From the NCBI GenBank assembly GCA_900100325.1, contig LT629697.1, positions 1,795,423 to 1,859,422 of the forward strand: a DNA stretch of 64,000 nucleotides, given 5' to 3'. The translations under genes and the position numbers were made by a program. The stretch comes from Frankineae bacterium MT45 (lineage in GTDB: Bacteria > Actinomycetota > Actinomycetes > Mycobacteriales > Jatrophihabitantaceae). The notes below the pieces were generated by a model. The model was not told where the DNA came from. It did not search any database and worked only from the letters and a program-made list of their open reading frames with translations. Below are positions 35,375 through 42,489 of this stretch, one piece after another (position 1 is the stretch's first letter; each line of letters begins with the position of its first letter).

Positions 35375-35683
35375 ATGTCCTGGAACTTCACCGCAACCTC
35401 GGTCGCCATCGACGACGTCGAGGCTGAGCTGACCAAGGCCGCCGACGCATACCGCGCCGGACTGGCCGCGAACGACTACGCCCTTGACGACGCCGCGAAC
35501 GAAGCCATCGGTGTGGCGATCGCCTCAGCCAAGGCCATCGCCGAATCCGGTGTCACCGGCGGAACGCTCGTCAACGTCACGCTCAGCGGCCACGCCAACC
35601 CGGGTCACAAGCCCGTGAAGGGCTGGTCGAACGACGTTGTCACCGTCACGGTCATCAGCGCGGAGGCGCCCCCGACCACCTGA
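35375..35683 (+). CDS. Conserved small phage protein
   Basis: This 102-aa protein starts at ATG 35375 with GAAGGAGA upstream. The sequence DEAE-type helix pair (VEAELTKAADAYRAGLAAND, AIASAKAIAESG) plus VNVTLSGHANPGHKPVKGWS resembles small proteins found at the ends of actinophage late regions; role unknown. It is followed by a bidirectional terminator. Confidence 0.65.
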   Translation: MSWNFTATSVAIDDVEAELTKAADAYRAGLAANDYALDDAANEAIGVAIASAKAIAESGVTGGTLVNVTLSGHANPGHKPVKGWSNDVVTVTVISAEAPPTT

Positions 35684-35701
35684 CGTAGCAAGCCGCTAGC
35701 T

Positions 35702-35750
35702 CGGCAAAGCGCCCCTCGACCTCTTCGGAGGCCGAGGGGCGCTTTTGCCG
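35702..35750 (+). terminator. Bidirectional intrinsic terminator with UUCG loop
   Basis: GCGCCCCTCG...CCTC-TTCG-GAGG...CGAGGGGCGC forms a nearly perfect stem (one A/C mismatch) with a stable UUCG tetraloop. It is flanked by AAA on one side and TTTT on the other, so it can act for both strands. It marks the end of the late operon. Confidence 0.88.
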
Positions 35751-35770
35751 TATGAAGATACGGTTGGCGG

Positions 35771-35968
35771 ATGATCACCGAGGTCCCGCCGACGCACTGC
35801 CCGGCCGGCCACCAGCTGCTGCCAGGGCGGATGCTCGTCGGGTGGCAGCCATGCTCTTGCTTTGAGCCGAACAGCGGCCACCGCACGTACTACTGCCGTC
35901 ATGACGACGGTCAGGGAGAGTGCGGCCAGGTCATCTATATGCCGGCGCACACCGCGGGTTCGGCCTAG
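35771..35968 (+). CDS. Small Cys/His-rich protein
   Basis: This 65-aa protein starts at ATG 35771. Pairs THCPAGHQLLPG...WQPCSC and YYCRHDDGQGECG...PAH are typical of a small zinc-ribbon protein. Similar proteins are widespread in actinobacteria (from memory). It lies beyond the late terminator, so probably has its own promoter. Confidence 0.6.
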   Translation: MITEVPPTHCPAGHQLLPGRMLVGWQPCSCFEPNSGHRTYYCRHDDGQGECGQVIYMPAHTAGSA

Positions 35969-35992
35969 TCAGAGCGCGCTTTTGCCGCGGCG

Positions 35993-36436
35993 TCAGGACC
36001 CTGGTGCGAGGGAGTTGTACTGCGGGCAGTAGGCCGCGGTCGACGCTCCGATGATCTGCCCAGCGTCGTATCCGGAGAAGCCTGAGTGCACGACGAGCGC
36101 TACCTCTTCGATCCAGGTCTTGCCGTTCGCGAAGGCGTAGCAGAGCCCGCGGGCGATGTGAATGAGCTCGGCGTCAGTGGCGCCCTGGAGGTTGGGGATG
36201 TCCTTGCGCACTGTGGAGGTGAATGCGCCATCGATGATCTGCGACCGGGTCGCGGGGTCCGGAGTCGCCTCGATGGCGGCCTCGGTTGCGGCCGCCGTCG
36301 TTCCGTAGTTGTCGGTGGGTACGACGATCCCGCCGGGTGTGTTTGGGTCGCTCCCGCAGGCGGCAAGACACAACATCGCTGCTGCGGCGACTAGCCACCA
36401 GCGAACTGAGCTTCGCCCCCACCATTTGACCGACAT
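35993..36436 (-). CDS. DUF732-type lipoprotein (prophage accessory)
   Basis: This 147-aa protein has a signal peptide with lipobox LCLAAC (lipidated Cys 27). The mature part (DGAFTSTVRKDIPNLQGATD, LIHIARGLCYAFANGKTWIE, AYCPQYNSL) matches the DUF732 family of actinobacterial exported proteins. Its place between late genes and the integrase on the opposite strand suggests a moron expressed in the lysogen. Surface exclusion or host interaction is possible. Confidence 0.82.
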   Translation of the reverse strand: MSVKWWGRSSVRWWLVAAAAMLCLAACGSDPNTPGGIVVPTDNYGTTAAATEAAIEATPDPATRSQIIDGAFTSTVRKDIPNLQGATDAELIHIARGLCYAFANGKTWIEEVALVVHSGFSGYDAGQIIGASTAAYCPQYNSLAPGS

Positions 36437-36475
36437 GGGGGCGAAGCTATCACCACACAGCTACCTCACGGAAGG

Positions 36476-37288
36476 TTATGCAGCGGCTATCACCGCGTCG
36501 AGCACACCGTTGGCCGGGACGGCGGTGTAGATGGCGGTGGTGACGGGCGATGCGTGGCCGAGGAGCTCCTGAACGGCCAGCAGGTCGCGGGTGCCCTTGA
36601 ATGCTCTGGTGGCGCAGCGGTGGCGGAGGGTGTGACCGGTCCAGCCGGGGCCGAGGACGCGGCTGAGGAGGACGCCGACGTGTCCGGGGCTGATGTGGCC
36701 GTCGATCTTGCCGGGGAAGAGGTAGTCGCCGCCGGCGCGGTTGAGCGCTCGCAGCAGTTCGCGGTCGACGATGGGGATGAGGCGCACTTTGCTGCCCTTG
36801 CCGACGACGCGCAGTACGTCGTCGTCGCCGAGGTCGGTACCTCGCACTTTGGCGATCTCGGATCGCCGCAGGCCGCCCAGGGCACCGAGGCGGATCATCA
36901 GTCTGTCGCGCTCGGTCGCTTGGGCGAGTGCCTCTTCGTAGACGGTTGTCGGCGTTGGCCGGGGGCCGGCCTTCGGTACCCGAACGCGGGGGAGGTTCGC
37001 TGCCGGGTCTTCGTCGACGAGGCCTTCGTTCTTGGCCCATCGGTAGAACATGATGACGGTGGTCCTCGACGACTGCCGAGTGTTCTTAGCCCAGCTGTGG
37101 GCGTTCATCCAGGCGATTAGGTGGTCTCGGGTGACGTCCCAGGGTGCGATGCGCGAGTGCCGTGCGAGGGTCCGGAGTTTCGAGCGTCGAACTTTGAGGG
37201 TGCCAGCGACTGCTCCGGAGGCCTGCATCCAGTTGAGGAATGCCTCGATCGCTACTGCCCAAGCGGAGAAAATCGCCTCGTCGTCCAT
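36476..37288 (-). CDS. Tyrosine recombinase, phage integrase
   Basis: This 270-aa integrase starts at ATG 37286-37288 with GAAAGG upstream; the longer reading to 37408 has no ribosome site. It has an N-terminal SAM-like core-binding domain (about 10-95). Catalytic residues Arg 141 (GGLRRSEI), Lys 164/167 (GKGSKVRLIPI), His-x2-Arg at 219-222 (HTLRHR), His 245 (LLGHASPVTT) and Tyr 254 are visible. It lies beside the tRNA-Lys half site, the expected right attachment site, and is the last gene of the prophage. Confidence 0.95.
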   Translation of the reverse strand: MDDEAIFSAWAVAIEAFLNWMQASGAVAGTLKVRRSKLRTLARHSRIAPWDVTRDHLIAWMNAHSWAKNTRQSSRTTVIMFYRWAKNEGLVDEDPAANLPRVRVPKAGPRPTPTTVYEEALAQATERDRLMIRLGALGGLRRSEIAKVRGTDLGDDDVLRVVGKGSKVRLIPIVDRELLRALNRAGGDYLFPGKIDGHISPGHVGVLLSRVLGPGWTGHTLRHRCATRAFKGTRDLLAVQELLGHASPVTTAIYTAVPANGVLDAVIAAA

Positions 37289-37480
37289 CGTGTGCCTTTC
37301 AACAGTTTCCGGGGGTGAGGAGGAGAAGCATGCTCCGCTTAACCGGGATGAAACAAGATCTAGATTTGAGAGTTGTGTGGGTGTACAACAGACGTCATAT
37401 GTATGCACTGTGCCTAGGCGGCCCGCACCGCGGCGTCGGCCGCCGCTCGCGCCCAGGGCGCAGTTGACGGGTCAAACCGG
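37289..37480 (-). promoter_or_regulatory. Integrase upstream region, probable promoter area
   Basis: This 190-base non-coding stretch lies between the integrase start and the attachment site and is lower in GC than its surroundings. On the minus strand a TTGTAC box lies about 17 bases before an ATCTAG-like box. This is a weak promoter guess. It may also hold integrase arm-type sites, which cannot be assigned by eye. Confidence 0.3.
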
Positions 37481-37519
37481 TAATCGGAATGTTCCTGGTT
37501 CGAGTCCAGGTGGGGGAGC
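37481..37519 (+). other. Prophage attachment site: tRNA-Lys 3' half
   Basis: From TAATCGG (end of the anticodon loop) through the T-arm CCTGGTTCGAGTCCAGG to the acceptor strand TGGGGGAGC, this matches the 3' half of an actinobacterial tRNA-Lys. The 5' half, anticodon and D-arm are missing, so it is an att site and not a gene. The intact tRNA-Lys should be at the other end of the prophage. Confidence 0.72.
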
Positions 37520-37520
37520 T

Positions 37521-37545
37521 AGGGGCCTCGCAACGCGGGGCCTCT
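37521..37545 (+). terminator. tRNA-type terminator hairpin downstream of the tRNA-Lys half
   Basis: An 11-bp stem with two G-U pairs around a 3-base loop (AGGGGCCTCGC, aac, complement) follows the att site and is presumably the original tRNA-Lys terminator. Confidence 0.5.
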
Positions 37546-37575
37546 CGTCATTTCTGGGCCTGTTTGCTGACCTCA

Positions 37576-37596
37576 ACGGTTGAATGACGGTTACGA
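37576..37596 (+). repeat. Direct repeat, left copy (candidate att)
   Basis: 21 nt, one mismatch to 39906-39926. Each copy itself contains ACGGTT twice. Confidence 0.6.
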
Positions 37597-37612
37597 ACGC
37601 GAGCGCAAGCAC

Positions 37613-38042
37613 TCATCGGATCGCCACCACGGCAGCCGGCGGCTCATCGTCGTCGGGTCGTCCGAGGAGATCATCGAGCGCCGTCGCGGCAGCCGGATCG
37701 ACCACCCGCCGGCTCATGTAGACATCCTGGGTCATCGAGATTCGAGCGTGTCCGAGCTGGTCGGCGATCGTCCGAGCACTCAGCCCGTCGCCGTCGAGCA
37801 CCGTCGCAACCTTCTTGCGGTAGCTGTGCGGCACCACCCACTCGAATGGCGTCCCGGCACGGACCTGGCGGAAGTCGCGCTCGACGTTGCTCATGTCTCG
37901 GTAACCGCCGGCCGCATCCGGGAAGACGGGGGCCATCACCGGAGACGAGCGTATGCCGCTCACGCAGCAGACCGACCAGCCACAGCGGCAAGCGAAGCGA
38001 TCTCACACCCGAACGCGTCTTCGGAGCCGCCGGGCGCATTAG
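37613..38042 (-). pseudogene. Frameshifted remnant of a tyrosine recombinase (C-terminal part)
   Basis: Two minus-strand frames read as one broken integrase. The upstream frame (to 38039) has PKTRSGVRSLRLPLWLVGLL, a typical block after the first catalytic region. The downstream frame (37613-37963) continues with VFPDAAGG...DMSNVERDFRQV, HSYRKKVATVLD (His-x2-Arg box) and LGHARISMTQDVYMSR (His and Tyr). A frameshift near 37935 separates them and the N-terminal domain is missing. Confidence 0.78.
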
Positions 38043-38070
38043 GTTCTTCGCCGCGCACTAGGCTGAGTGT

Positions 38071-38164
38071 GCGTCAGTGGCCGAGTGGTACGGCGCCCGC
38101 CTTCATTCGGCCCCTTGGGGCCCCGTCAAAGCGGGAGACGCGCGTTCGATTCGCGCCTGATGCA
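38071..38164 (+). tRNA. tRNA-like gene with possible 23-nt insertion in the anticodon loop
   Basis: The acceptor stem GCGTCAG/CTGATGC, D-arm GCCG-AGTGGTA-CGGC and T-arm GCGCG-TTCGATT-CGCGC all fit tRNA rules. The anticodon stem CCCGC/GCGGG is perfect, but its loop is 30 bases and holds a hairpin (GGCCCC-TT-GGGGCC). Removing 23 bases flanked by TCA would leave CTTCAAA, a normal loop with anticodon TCA. A TAGGCT -10-like box lies at 38059-38064. A class-II tRNA fold is a poorer alternative. It may be a pseudo-tRNA or a modified att target. No CCA is encoded. Confidence 0.45.
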
Positions 38165-38222
38165 CGTGCCCGCAGCAACCTTGTGCCTCGCAGAGAGTCC
38201 CGCACGTCGCGCCTTCAAAGCG

Positions 38223-39086
38223 ATGGCCGGACAGAACAACCACTTCTTGATCACGCTTCTCGTTGGTCTGTCAGCCGTCGAGTCGGGGTCAGCGGATCTG
38301 CCAACCGAGTTCCGCACGTCTTGGGCTCCGCACGACCGCCACCGTTCGGCAACACGCAGCCGTGAATTCGCCATAAAGGCGGCGCTTGCATGGCTGGTGG
38401 ACGCCCTCGATGCCTACGTACGAAACCTGGGGCGCCCGCCGGCGGTTAGTACCGAGGAAATGCGTGCAAACCTCGACGCTTCTGATAAAGCGATGCAAGG
38501 GGTTTCTGGAAGGCTCCAGGTCATCGCGGCAGCCACAGGTCAGGAGCGGTCCGCCGAGGCGGTATTGATGGAGCTTGCGATCGTCTGGCGCAATCGACTG
38601 GTTCATCAGCATGCTTCAAGTCAAGTCCGAAAGGCTACTGAGAAGGCTGCGACTGCGTTGGCGCCGCGATATCTTGACGATTACCAAGGGCTTGTCGTCG
38701 GCGACCTACTCGAGCGACTGAAGCGCAAGACAGCTACCTCCCCGACCTTCAAGGAAGTGGCCGCGATCATCCGGGCGGCGCACAGGTTCGTAGAGAGGAC
38801 TGACCTGTATCTTCTTACACACCTCGATGCAGACAGCTACCTGCGGGAAGTGTTGCGTCAGTACCTCGCAGAGGACAAGGTAGCCAATCCAGCTTCCGTG
38901 AGAATCCGGGCAGGCAATGTCTGGGGAAAGTCGCCGGATCGGTGTCGGTCGACCTTGATGCAGATCGCCTACAACAACGGATTTAGTCCAGCCAAGACAG
39001 CAGCGCCTAACAAGGCGACCCTCGCGTCGCTAGAGGAATTGGTTGGACTTACGCCAGCGCAGGCGATAGAACGACTCGGTGTTTAA
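38223..39086 (+). CDS. HEPN-motif protein of unknown family
   Basis: This 287-aa helical protein has the motif RNRLVH (123-128) in AIVWRNRLVHQHAS, the R-N-x3-H signature of HEPN nucleases. HEPN proteins are often RNA-cutting effectors in defence and toxin systems (family knowledge). The start is uncertain: ATG 38223 is chosen because an upstream in-frame ATG (38160) falls within the tRNA-like sequence. No antitoxin-like partner follows. It sits directly after the tRNA-like gene. Confidence 0.65.
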   Translation: MAGQNNHFLITLLVGLSAVESGSADLPTEFRTSWAPHDRHRSATRSREFAIKAALAWLVDALDAYVRNLGRPPAVSTEEMRANLDASDKAMQGVSGRLQVIAAATGQERSAEAVLMELAIVWRNRLVHQHASSQVRKATEKAATALAPRYLDDYQGLVVGDLLERLKRKTATSPTFKEVAAIIRAAHRFVERTDLYLLTHLDADSYLREVLRQYLAEDKVANPASVRIRAGNVWGKSPDRCRSTLMQIAYNNGFSPAKTAAPNKATLASLEELVGLTPAQAIERLGV

Positions 39087-39128
39087 GGTTTAGCGTTCGC
39101 TGCTGCTTGCCCTGGCAGGCATCGTAAC

Positions 39129-39869
39129 TCAGTTGGACGCGGCTGCCGCGACGTTCTCGCGCGCCGTGATCGACTCGATGAACCAGTACATGTCGTTGAC
39201 TCCGCCGAATCCCGGGCCGCCGGTCAATATCTGAGTCGCCGTCTCGTTCAGATCTGGCAGTTCAGGCTTCAGTTTCGCAGGCGATGGAAAGATGACCTGT
39301 GACCGGTGGTAGGAGGTGCCGGTCAACCATAGGCCGGATTCGTTTCGAAGCGGCCCGACGCGGGCATTGTCGCGCAGCGACCCAATGGGATGCGGCCAGA
39401 ACGGCTCATCGTACGAGACCACGAAGTCCACGTCCCAAGCACTATTCGCCTTCATAGTTTGCGACTGATGCATGCCCGACTGACCATCAATGGTCTCAGG
39501 GCGTTCCTGCAAGACCGCAGCCGCGCGGTACCGAGGTCGCTGAACGTCCCAGGTCCACCTGACTCGAGCAACGCAGTAGGCGCTTGCGGCTACCTCGAGA
39601 CCGTCGAACGAGTATCCATGTCGAGGAAGGTTGTGGTCAAAGGCGAAGCCCAGACCGCCAGCCTCAGAACCCGAACGTCGGTCCGCCCTCACGTGGAAGC
39701 GATGGCCCCCAAAATGGTCGTTCGGACCGTGCACCGATAGATGGTAGACGCCTGCGCTTCCCAGCGGATCGAGATAGAAATCGGACTTCTTCGCGGTAAT
39801 CCGCCACACGTTCCCGAGTGGAGGGGAATCACCGTTGCTGAGCGCAAGGATGATCTGCGTAGGACTCAC
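39129..39869 (-). CDS. Hypothetical protein of the small element
   Basis: This 246-aa protein is beta-rich (NVWRITAKKSDFYLDPLGSA, VYHLSVHGPNDHFGGHRFHV) with no membrane segment or known catalytic motif. It converges on the HEPN gene with a 42-base gap and ends near the right direct repeat. I do not recognise a family. Confidence 0.65.
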   Translation of the reverse strand: MSPTQIILALSNGDSPPLGNVWRITAKKSDFYLDPLGSAGVYHLSVHGPNDHFGGHRFHVRADRRSGSEAGGLGFAFDHNLPRHGYSFDGLEVAASAYCVARVRWTWDVQRPRYRAAAVLQERPETIDGQSGMHQSQTMKANSAWDVDFVVSYDEPFWPHPIGSLRDNARVGPLRNESGLWLTGTSYHRSQVIFPSPAKLKPELPDLNETATQILTGGPGFGGVNDMYWFIESITARENVAAAASN

Positions 39870-39905
39870 ACATCAAGCCTATATAGCGTCTCAGACGCCC
39901 GGCAC

Positions 39906-39926
39906 ACGGTTAAATGACGGTTACGA
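39906..39926 (+). repeat. Direct repeat, right copy (candidate att)
   Basis: 21 nt, one mismatch to 37576-37596; it is followed within two bases by a strong terminator hairpin. Confidence 0.6.
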
Positions 39927-39928
39927 CG

Positions 39929-39969
39929 ATCCCCGGCCGACCCCAGATAGGGAGGGGTCGGCCGGGGAT
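39929..39969 (+). terminator. Strong hairpin terminator
   Basis: ATCCCCGGCCGACCCC pairs over 16 bp with its complement around a 9-base loop. It lies right after the right direct repeat and could have been the terminator of a chromosomal gene or RNA beside which the element integrated. Confidence 0.82.
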
Positions 39970-40287
39970 TTCGGCCCGTTGTGTGTGGATCTGGACGGCG
40001 GCGTTTTGATCCTTCAGTGTTTCTGGGGCACGGTGGCGCGTCGATTGCGCCTCGGCGCGCGGACCATGGTTTGGTGGCCGGTTTCGGCGTAAGTTCTCGG
40101 TCATCGGACGTCCGTCTGTTGGCGGCGGTACAGCGTCGGGCCTTGGGGGCAGCGACACCCGGGCGTCGGTAGCCATCGCATGTATCAGGGGATCGGCGGC
40201 CTCCTCTGCGAGGGTGACAAACCTAACCGAGAGCGACTCACGGAACCGGGGGACCGAGTCGTGAGTAGCCGACCTGAGGAGAGATCA
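39970..40287 (+). promoter_or_regulatory. Structured leader upstream of the C1A peptidase
   Basis: No gene is evident in this 318-base gap. The last ~100 bases contain competing stems (CGACTC pairing with GAGTCG, or ACTCACG with CGTGAGT) ending just before the ribosome site GAGGAGAG. This could be a cis-regulatory leader; I cannot match it to a known riboswitch. Confidence 0.3.
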
Positions 40288-41094
40288 ATGGCGTCTACGT
40301 CAAGCAATGCTGCCCGCTTGGGTTGGGTCCGCGACCTGCCGGATGCACGCGACCACATCTTCACCGCGCCCCGGATCAGCACCATCGTCCTCCCCGCGAG
40401 TGTGGACCTGCGCCCGCAGTGCCCGCCGGTGTACGACCAGGAGCAGATCGGCAGCTGCACAGCGAACGCGATCGGCGGCGCCTTCGAGTTCGAGTTGCTG
40501 AAGCAGCAGTTGCCGGACTTCATGCCCTCCCGGCTGTTCATCTACTACAACGAGCGGGCGATGGAGCACAACATCGGAAGCGACTCCGGCGCCCAGATCC
40601 GCGACGGCATTAAGAGCGTGCACAAGCTCGGGGTCTGCTCCGAGCCCGATTGGCCCTACGACGGGACGCCGGCCAACCCGGACGGAACGTGGCCCGCGGG
40701 GGACCCGGCGGGCAAGAAGCCTCCGGCGAGTTGCTACACCAGCGCCCTGCAGAACCGCGCGACCAGCTACCAGCGGGTGGTGGCCACCGAGCAGCAGCTG
40801 CGGGGCTGTCTGGCCGCCGGGTACCCGTTCGTCTTCGGTTTCACGGTGTACGAGAGCTTCGAGAGCGCGGAGGTGGCCAAGACCGGGATCGTGCCGATGC
40901 CGGCGCCGAATGAGAACGTGATCGGCGGTCACGCGGTCATGGCGGTCGGCTACGACGACTCGGTGCAGCGCTTCATCGTCCGCAATTCGTGGGGGACGGG
41001 CTGGGGTGACGGCGGTTACTTCCACATGCCGTACGCCTACCTGACCGACAACGGGCTGGCCTCGGACTTCTGGACGATCCGCGTCGTGACCTGA
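40288..41094 (+). CDS. C1A papain-like cysteine peptidase
   Basis: This 268-aa protein starts at ATG 40288 with GAGGAGAG upstream. It has catalytic Cys in QEQIGSCTANA (57), His in GGHAVMAVGYDD, Asn in VRNSWGTGWGDGG and the oxyanion Gln in the first block. It has neither a signal peptide nor a propeptide, so it is probably intracellular or exported by another route. Bacterial C1A enzymes of this short type are common in actinobacteria; substrate unknown. It lies alone between two elements. Confidence 0.9.
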   Translation: MASTSSNAARLGWVRDLPDARDHIFTAPRISTIVLPASVDLRPQCPPVYDQEQIGSCTANAIGGAFEFELLKQQLPDFMPSRLFIYYNERAMEHNIGSDSGAQIRDGIKSVHKLGVCSEPDWPYDGTPANPDGTWPAGDPAGKKPPASCYTSALQNRATSYQRVVATEQQLRGCLAAGYPFVFGFTVYESFESAEVAKTGIVPMPAPNENVIGGHAVMAVGYDDSVQRFIVRNSWGTGWGDGGYFHMPYAYLTDNGLASDFWTIRVVT

Positions 41095-41270
41095 CGCAGT
41101 TTGCGGCTTTGGCGCGGGGAGTCTCCGGGCAGGAGACTCCCCACGTGCAGTGCCGTCGGGTTCTGCCCCGGCCCGGCTGCCGCCGCCGCTACCCACTAGA
41201 GTTTGTGTGTTCGCGTCCGAATTCGACGCGCGACCGTGGGCATTCGGCGATCGTGCTGGCTGGCCCGCGC

Positions 41271-41344
41271 GGGGCGGTAGCTCAGCTGGTTAGAGCAGGG
41301 GACTCATAATCCCTGGGTCGTCGGTTCGAGCCCGACCCGCCCCA
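41271..41344 (+). tRNA. tRNA-Met(CAT)
   Basis: Acceptor GGGGCGG/CCGCCCC, D-arm GCTCAGCTGGTTAGAGC, anticodon loop CTCATAA (CAT), T-arm and discriminator A are all present; CCA is not encoded. The CAT anticodon could also be the lysidine-modified Ile type, but elongator Met is more likely. A 7-bp stem-loop with an A-run (GCCTTAT-TTT-ATAAGGC) follows. Its 3' half is repeated at 50411. Confidence 0.85.
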
Positions 41345-41370
41345 CTTTCGCCTTATTTTATAAGGCAAAA
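41302..41370 (+). repeat. Island direct repeat, left copy
   Basis: 69 bases from the tRNA-Met anticodon loop into the following terminator; it matches 50411-50479 at 64 of 69 positions. Confidence 0.85.
41350..41366 (+). terminator. tRNA-Met terminator
   Basis: A 7-bp stem GCCTTAT/ATAAGGC with a TTT loop lies just downstream of tRNA-Met. It is part of the duplicated att sequence. Confidence 0.55.
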
Positions 41371-41430
41371 ATGGACCTATCCAGAGCGGATTGTTGAGTC
41401 GTCGGGTGCTGCATAATGGACCGGATTTGC

Positions 41431-41450
41431 GTTACAGACGAGTATTCGAC
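41431..41450 (+). repeat. 20-nt motif repeated at both island ends (left copy)
   Basis: GTTACAGACGAGTATTCGAC recurs with 2 mismatches at 50343-50362 and with 3 mismatches (GCTACACCCGAGTATTCGAC) at 50519-50538. It is possibly a recombination arm site or the boundary of the original att region. Confidence 0.55.
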
Positions 41451-41473
41451 GACCTGGCCCGCCGATCTAGGCT

Positions 41474-42031
41474 GTGGGCGTGAGTGAGCGATTCGCGTCC
41501 CGGCCGGCCCCGGCTTGGACGGACATTGATGAGCAGGACTGCAAGGCGCTCTGGGCACGCTTTGATCAACGGTTCAGCTTTCGGGCGGGCGTCGATCCGA
41601 AATTGTGGCCAGCAATTCGCGAGCCGTCTCCATCAGTGACTTTCGATCTGAGCGTTCTCCGTGACGGTGCGCAGCGCGGAGCCGCCTATGACGCGATCAA
41701 CGCCGAAGCACTTCGAGCTTTTGTGTGGGCGCTTCCCGACTGCGACGAAGTCATCGCACTCGACTGGCAACACCCTGCGTACAGGTTCAACCCCGCGAAT
41801 CAAGCGCTGACCTGGGGGGCGGAGTGGAAAATTCCGGTCTACCCGGACGGCGACTACTCCGCCTTCTTGACTGAGGACTACAGCGAAGGCACCTTCGGTC
41901 ACCCGTGGGAGCAAACGATTTGCGTTATGGGCGAGCGGCTCGTCGACTCGCTGGCGCGGTCCTGGGCCACGTGGTTGCCCGTGAAGCGAAAGCGCGGCGT
42001 CACTCAAGAGCGCCTTGGACATGCGATGTAG
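41474..42031 (+). CDS. DUF2716-family protein
   Basis: This 185-aa protein starts at GTG 41474 (41480 also possible). The whole length follows the DUF2716 pattern: WTDIDEQDCKALWARFDQRF, PSPSVTFDLSVL, VIALDWQHPAYRFNP, WKIPVYPDGDYSAFL and GTFGHPWEQTICVMGERLVD. The function of DUF2716 is unknown; genes of this type are frequent in actinobacterial accessory regions. First gene of the island. Confidence 0.82.
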   Translation: MGVSERFASRPAPAWTDIDEQDCKALWARFDQRFSFRAGVDPKLWPAIREPSPSVTFDLSVLRDGAQRGAAYDAINAEALRAFVWALPDCDEVIALDWQHPAYRFNPANQALTWGAEWKIPVYPDGDYSAFLTEDYSEGTFGHPWEQTICVMGERLVDSLARSWATWLPVKRKRGVTQERLGHAM

Positions 42032-42227
42032 CGGGCCGCCACGCTTCACCGCAATTCCTGGCGACAGCATTGCGTTGCGAGCTGCGCGCGAACCGTCGCT
42101 ATGCGCGGACGCACGACGCGCCCCGCGCCGCGCAGATGAATTCGTACGGCGCCAGGCACATCCCTAACATGCGGCCGAACTGCCGCCCGCTCGCCGTCGC
42201 CAAGCCGATGCTGCACGACTTGGGGTC

Positions 42228-42389
42228 GTGACTCCTCCCTCACTAAAGTCAGAGTGGGTCGCTGAGCTACCCAGCGGCCCACCGCTGCGTGATGAGTTGG
42301 CGCGGCTGGTGGACTCCGATGGCGGGAATGACCCGGCCGAGACTGGATATTTCGAGAGCGCTAACGACCTATATCGTGCACGTTCCTGA
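42228..42389 (+). CDS. Possible small protein (53 aa)
   Basis: A short GTG-started frame reads LPSGPPLRDELARLVDSDGG...YFESANDLYRARS with coding-like composition. It may be a genuine small protein or a gene remnant in the island. There is no clear ribosome site. Confidence 0.3.
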   Translation: MTPPSLKSEWVAELPSGPPLRDELARLVDSDGGNDPAETGYFESANDLYRARS

Positions 42390-42489
42390 ACGGCATCACC
42401 GCGCAGATGATTCCATCGATTCGCCGAGCCAACCTGCGAGATCAATGAGCTTGTGCCTTCCAGCCATGTCGCCGGGCATACTTCCTTGT

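Larger units (their letters stand above)
1..37519. mobile_element. Siphovirus-type prophage (left end outside window)
   Basis: This is a contiguous block of phage genes in standard HK97-like order: early operon, terminases, portal, protease, capsid, connectors, tail tube, chaperones, tape measure, baseplate, lysis and tail fibres, with the integrase last. The right end is set by a tRNA-Lys 3' half at 37481-37519 next to the integrase. The repressor/immunity region and the other attachment site are not in the window. The structural genes I can read are uninterrupted, so the prophage may be functional. Confidence 0.93.
37576..39926. mobile_element. Degraded integrative element between 21-nt direct repeats
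   Basis: Repeats ACGGTTGAATGACGGTTACG(A) at 37576-37596 and 39906-39926 differ by one base. They enclose a broken tyrosine integrase next to the left repeat, a tRNA-like gene, a HEPN-motif protein and one unknown gene. The size and gene content suggest a small integrated element whose integrase has decayed. Confidence 0.5.

Noticed and set aside
40180-40287. N-terminal extension of the C1A peptidase
   Set aside because: No ribosome site at 40180, while GAGGAGAG precedes ATG 40288 directly.
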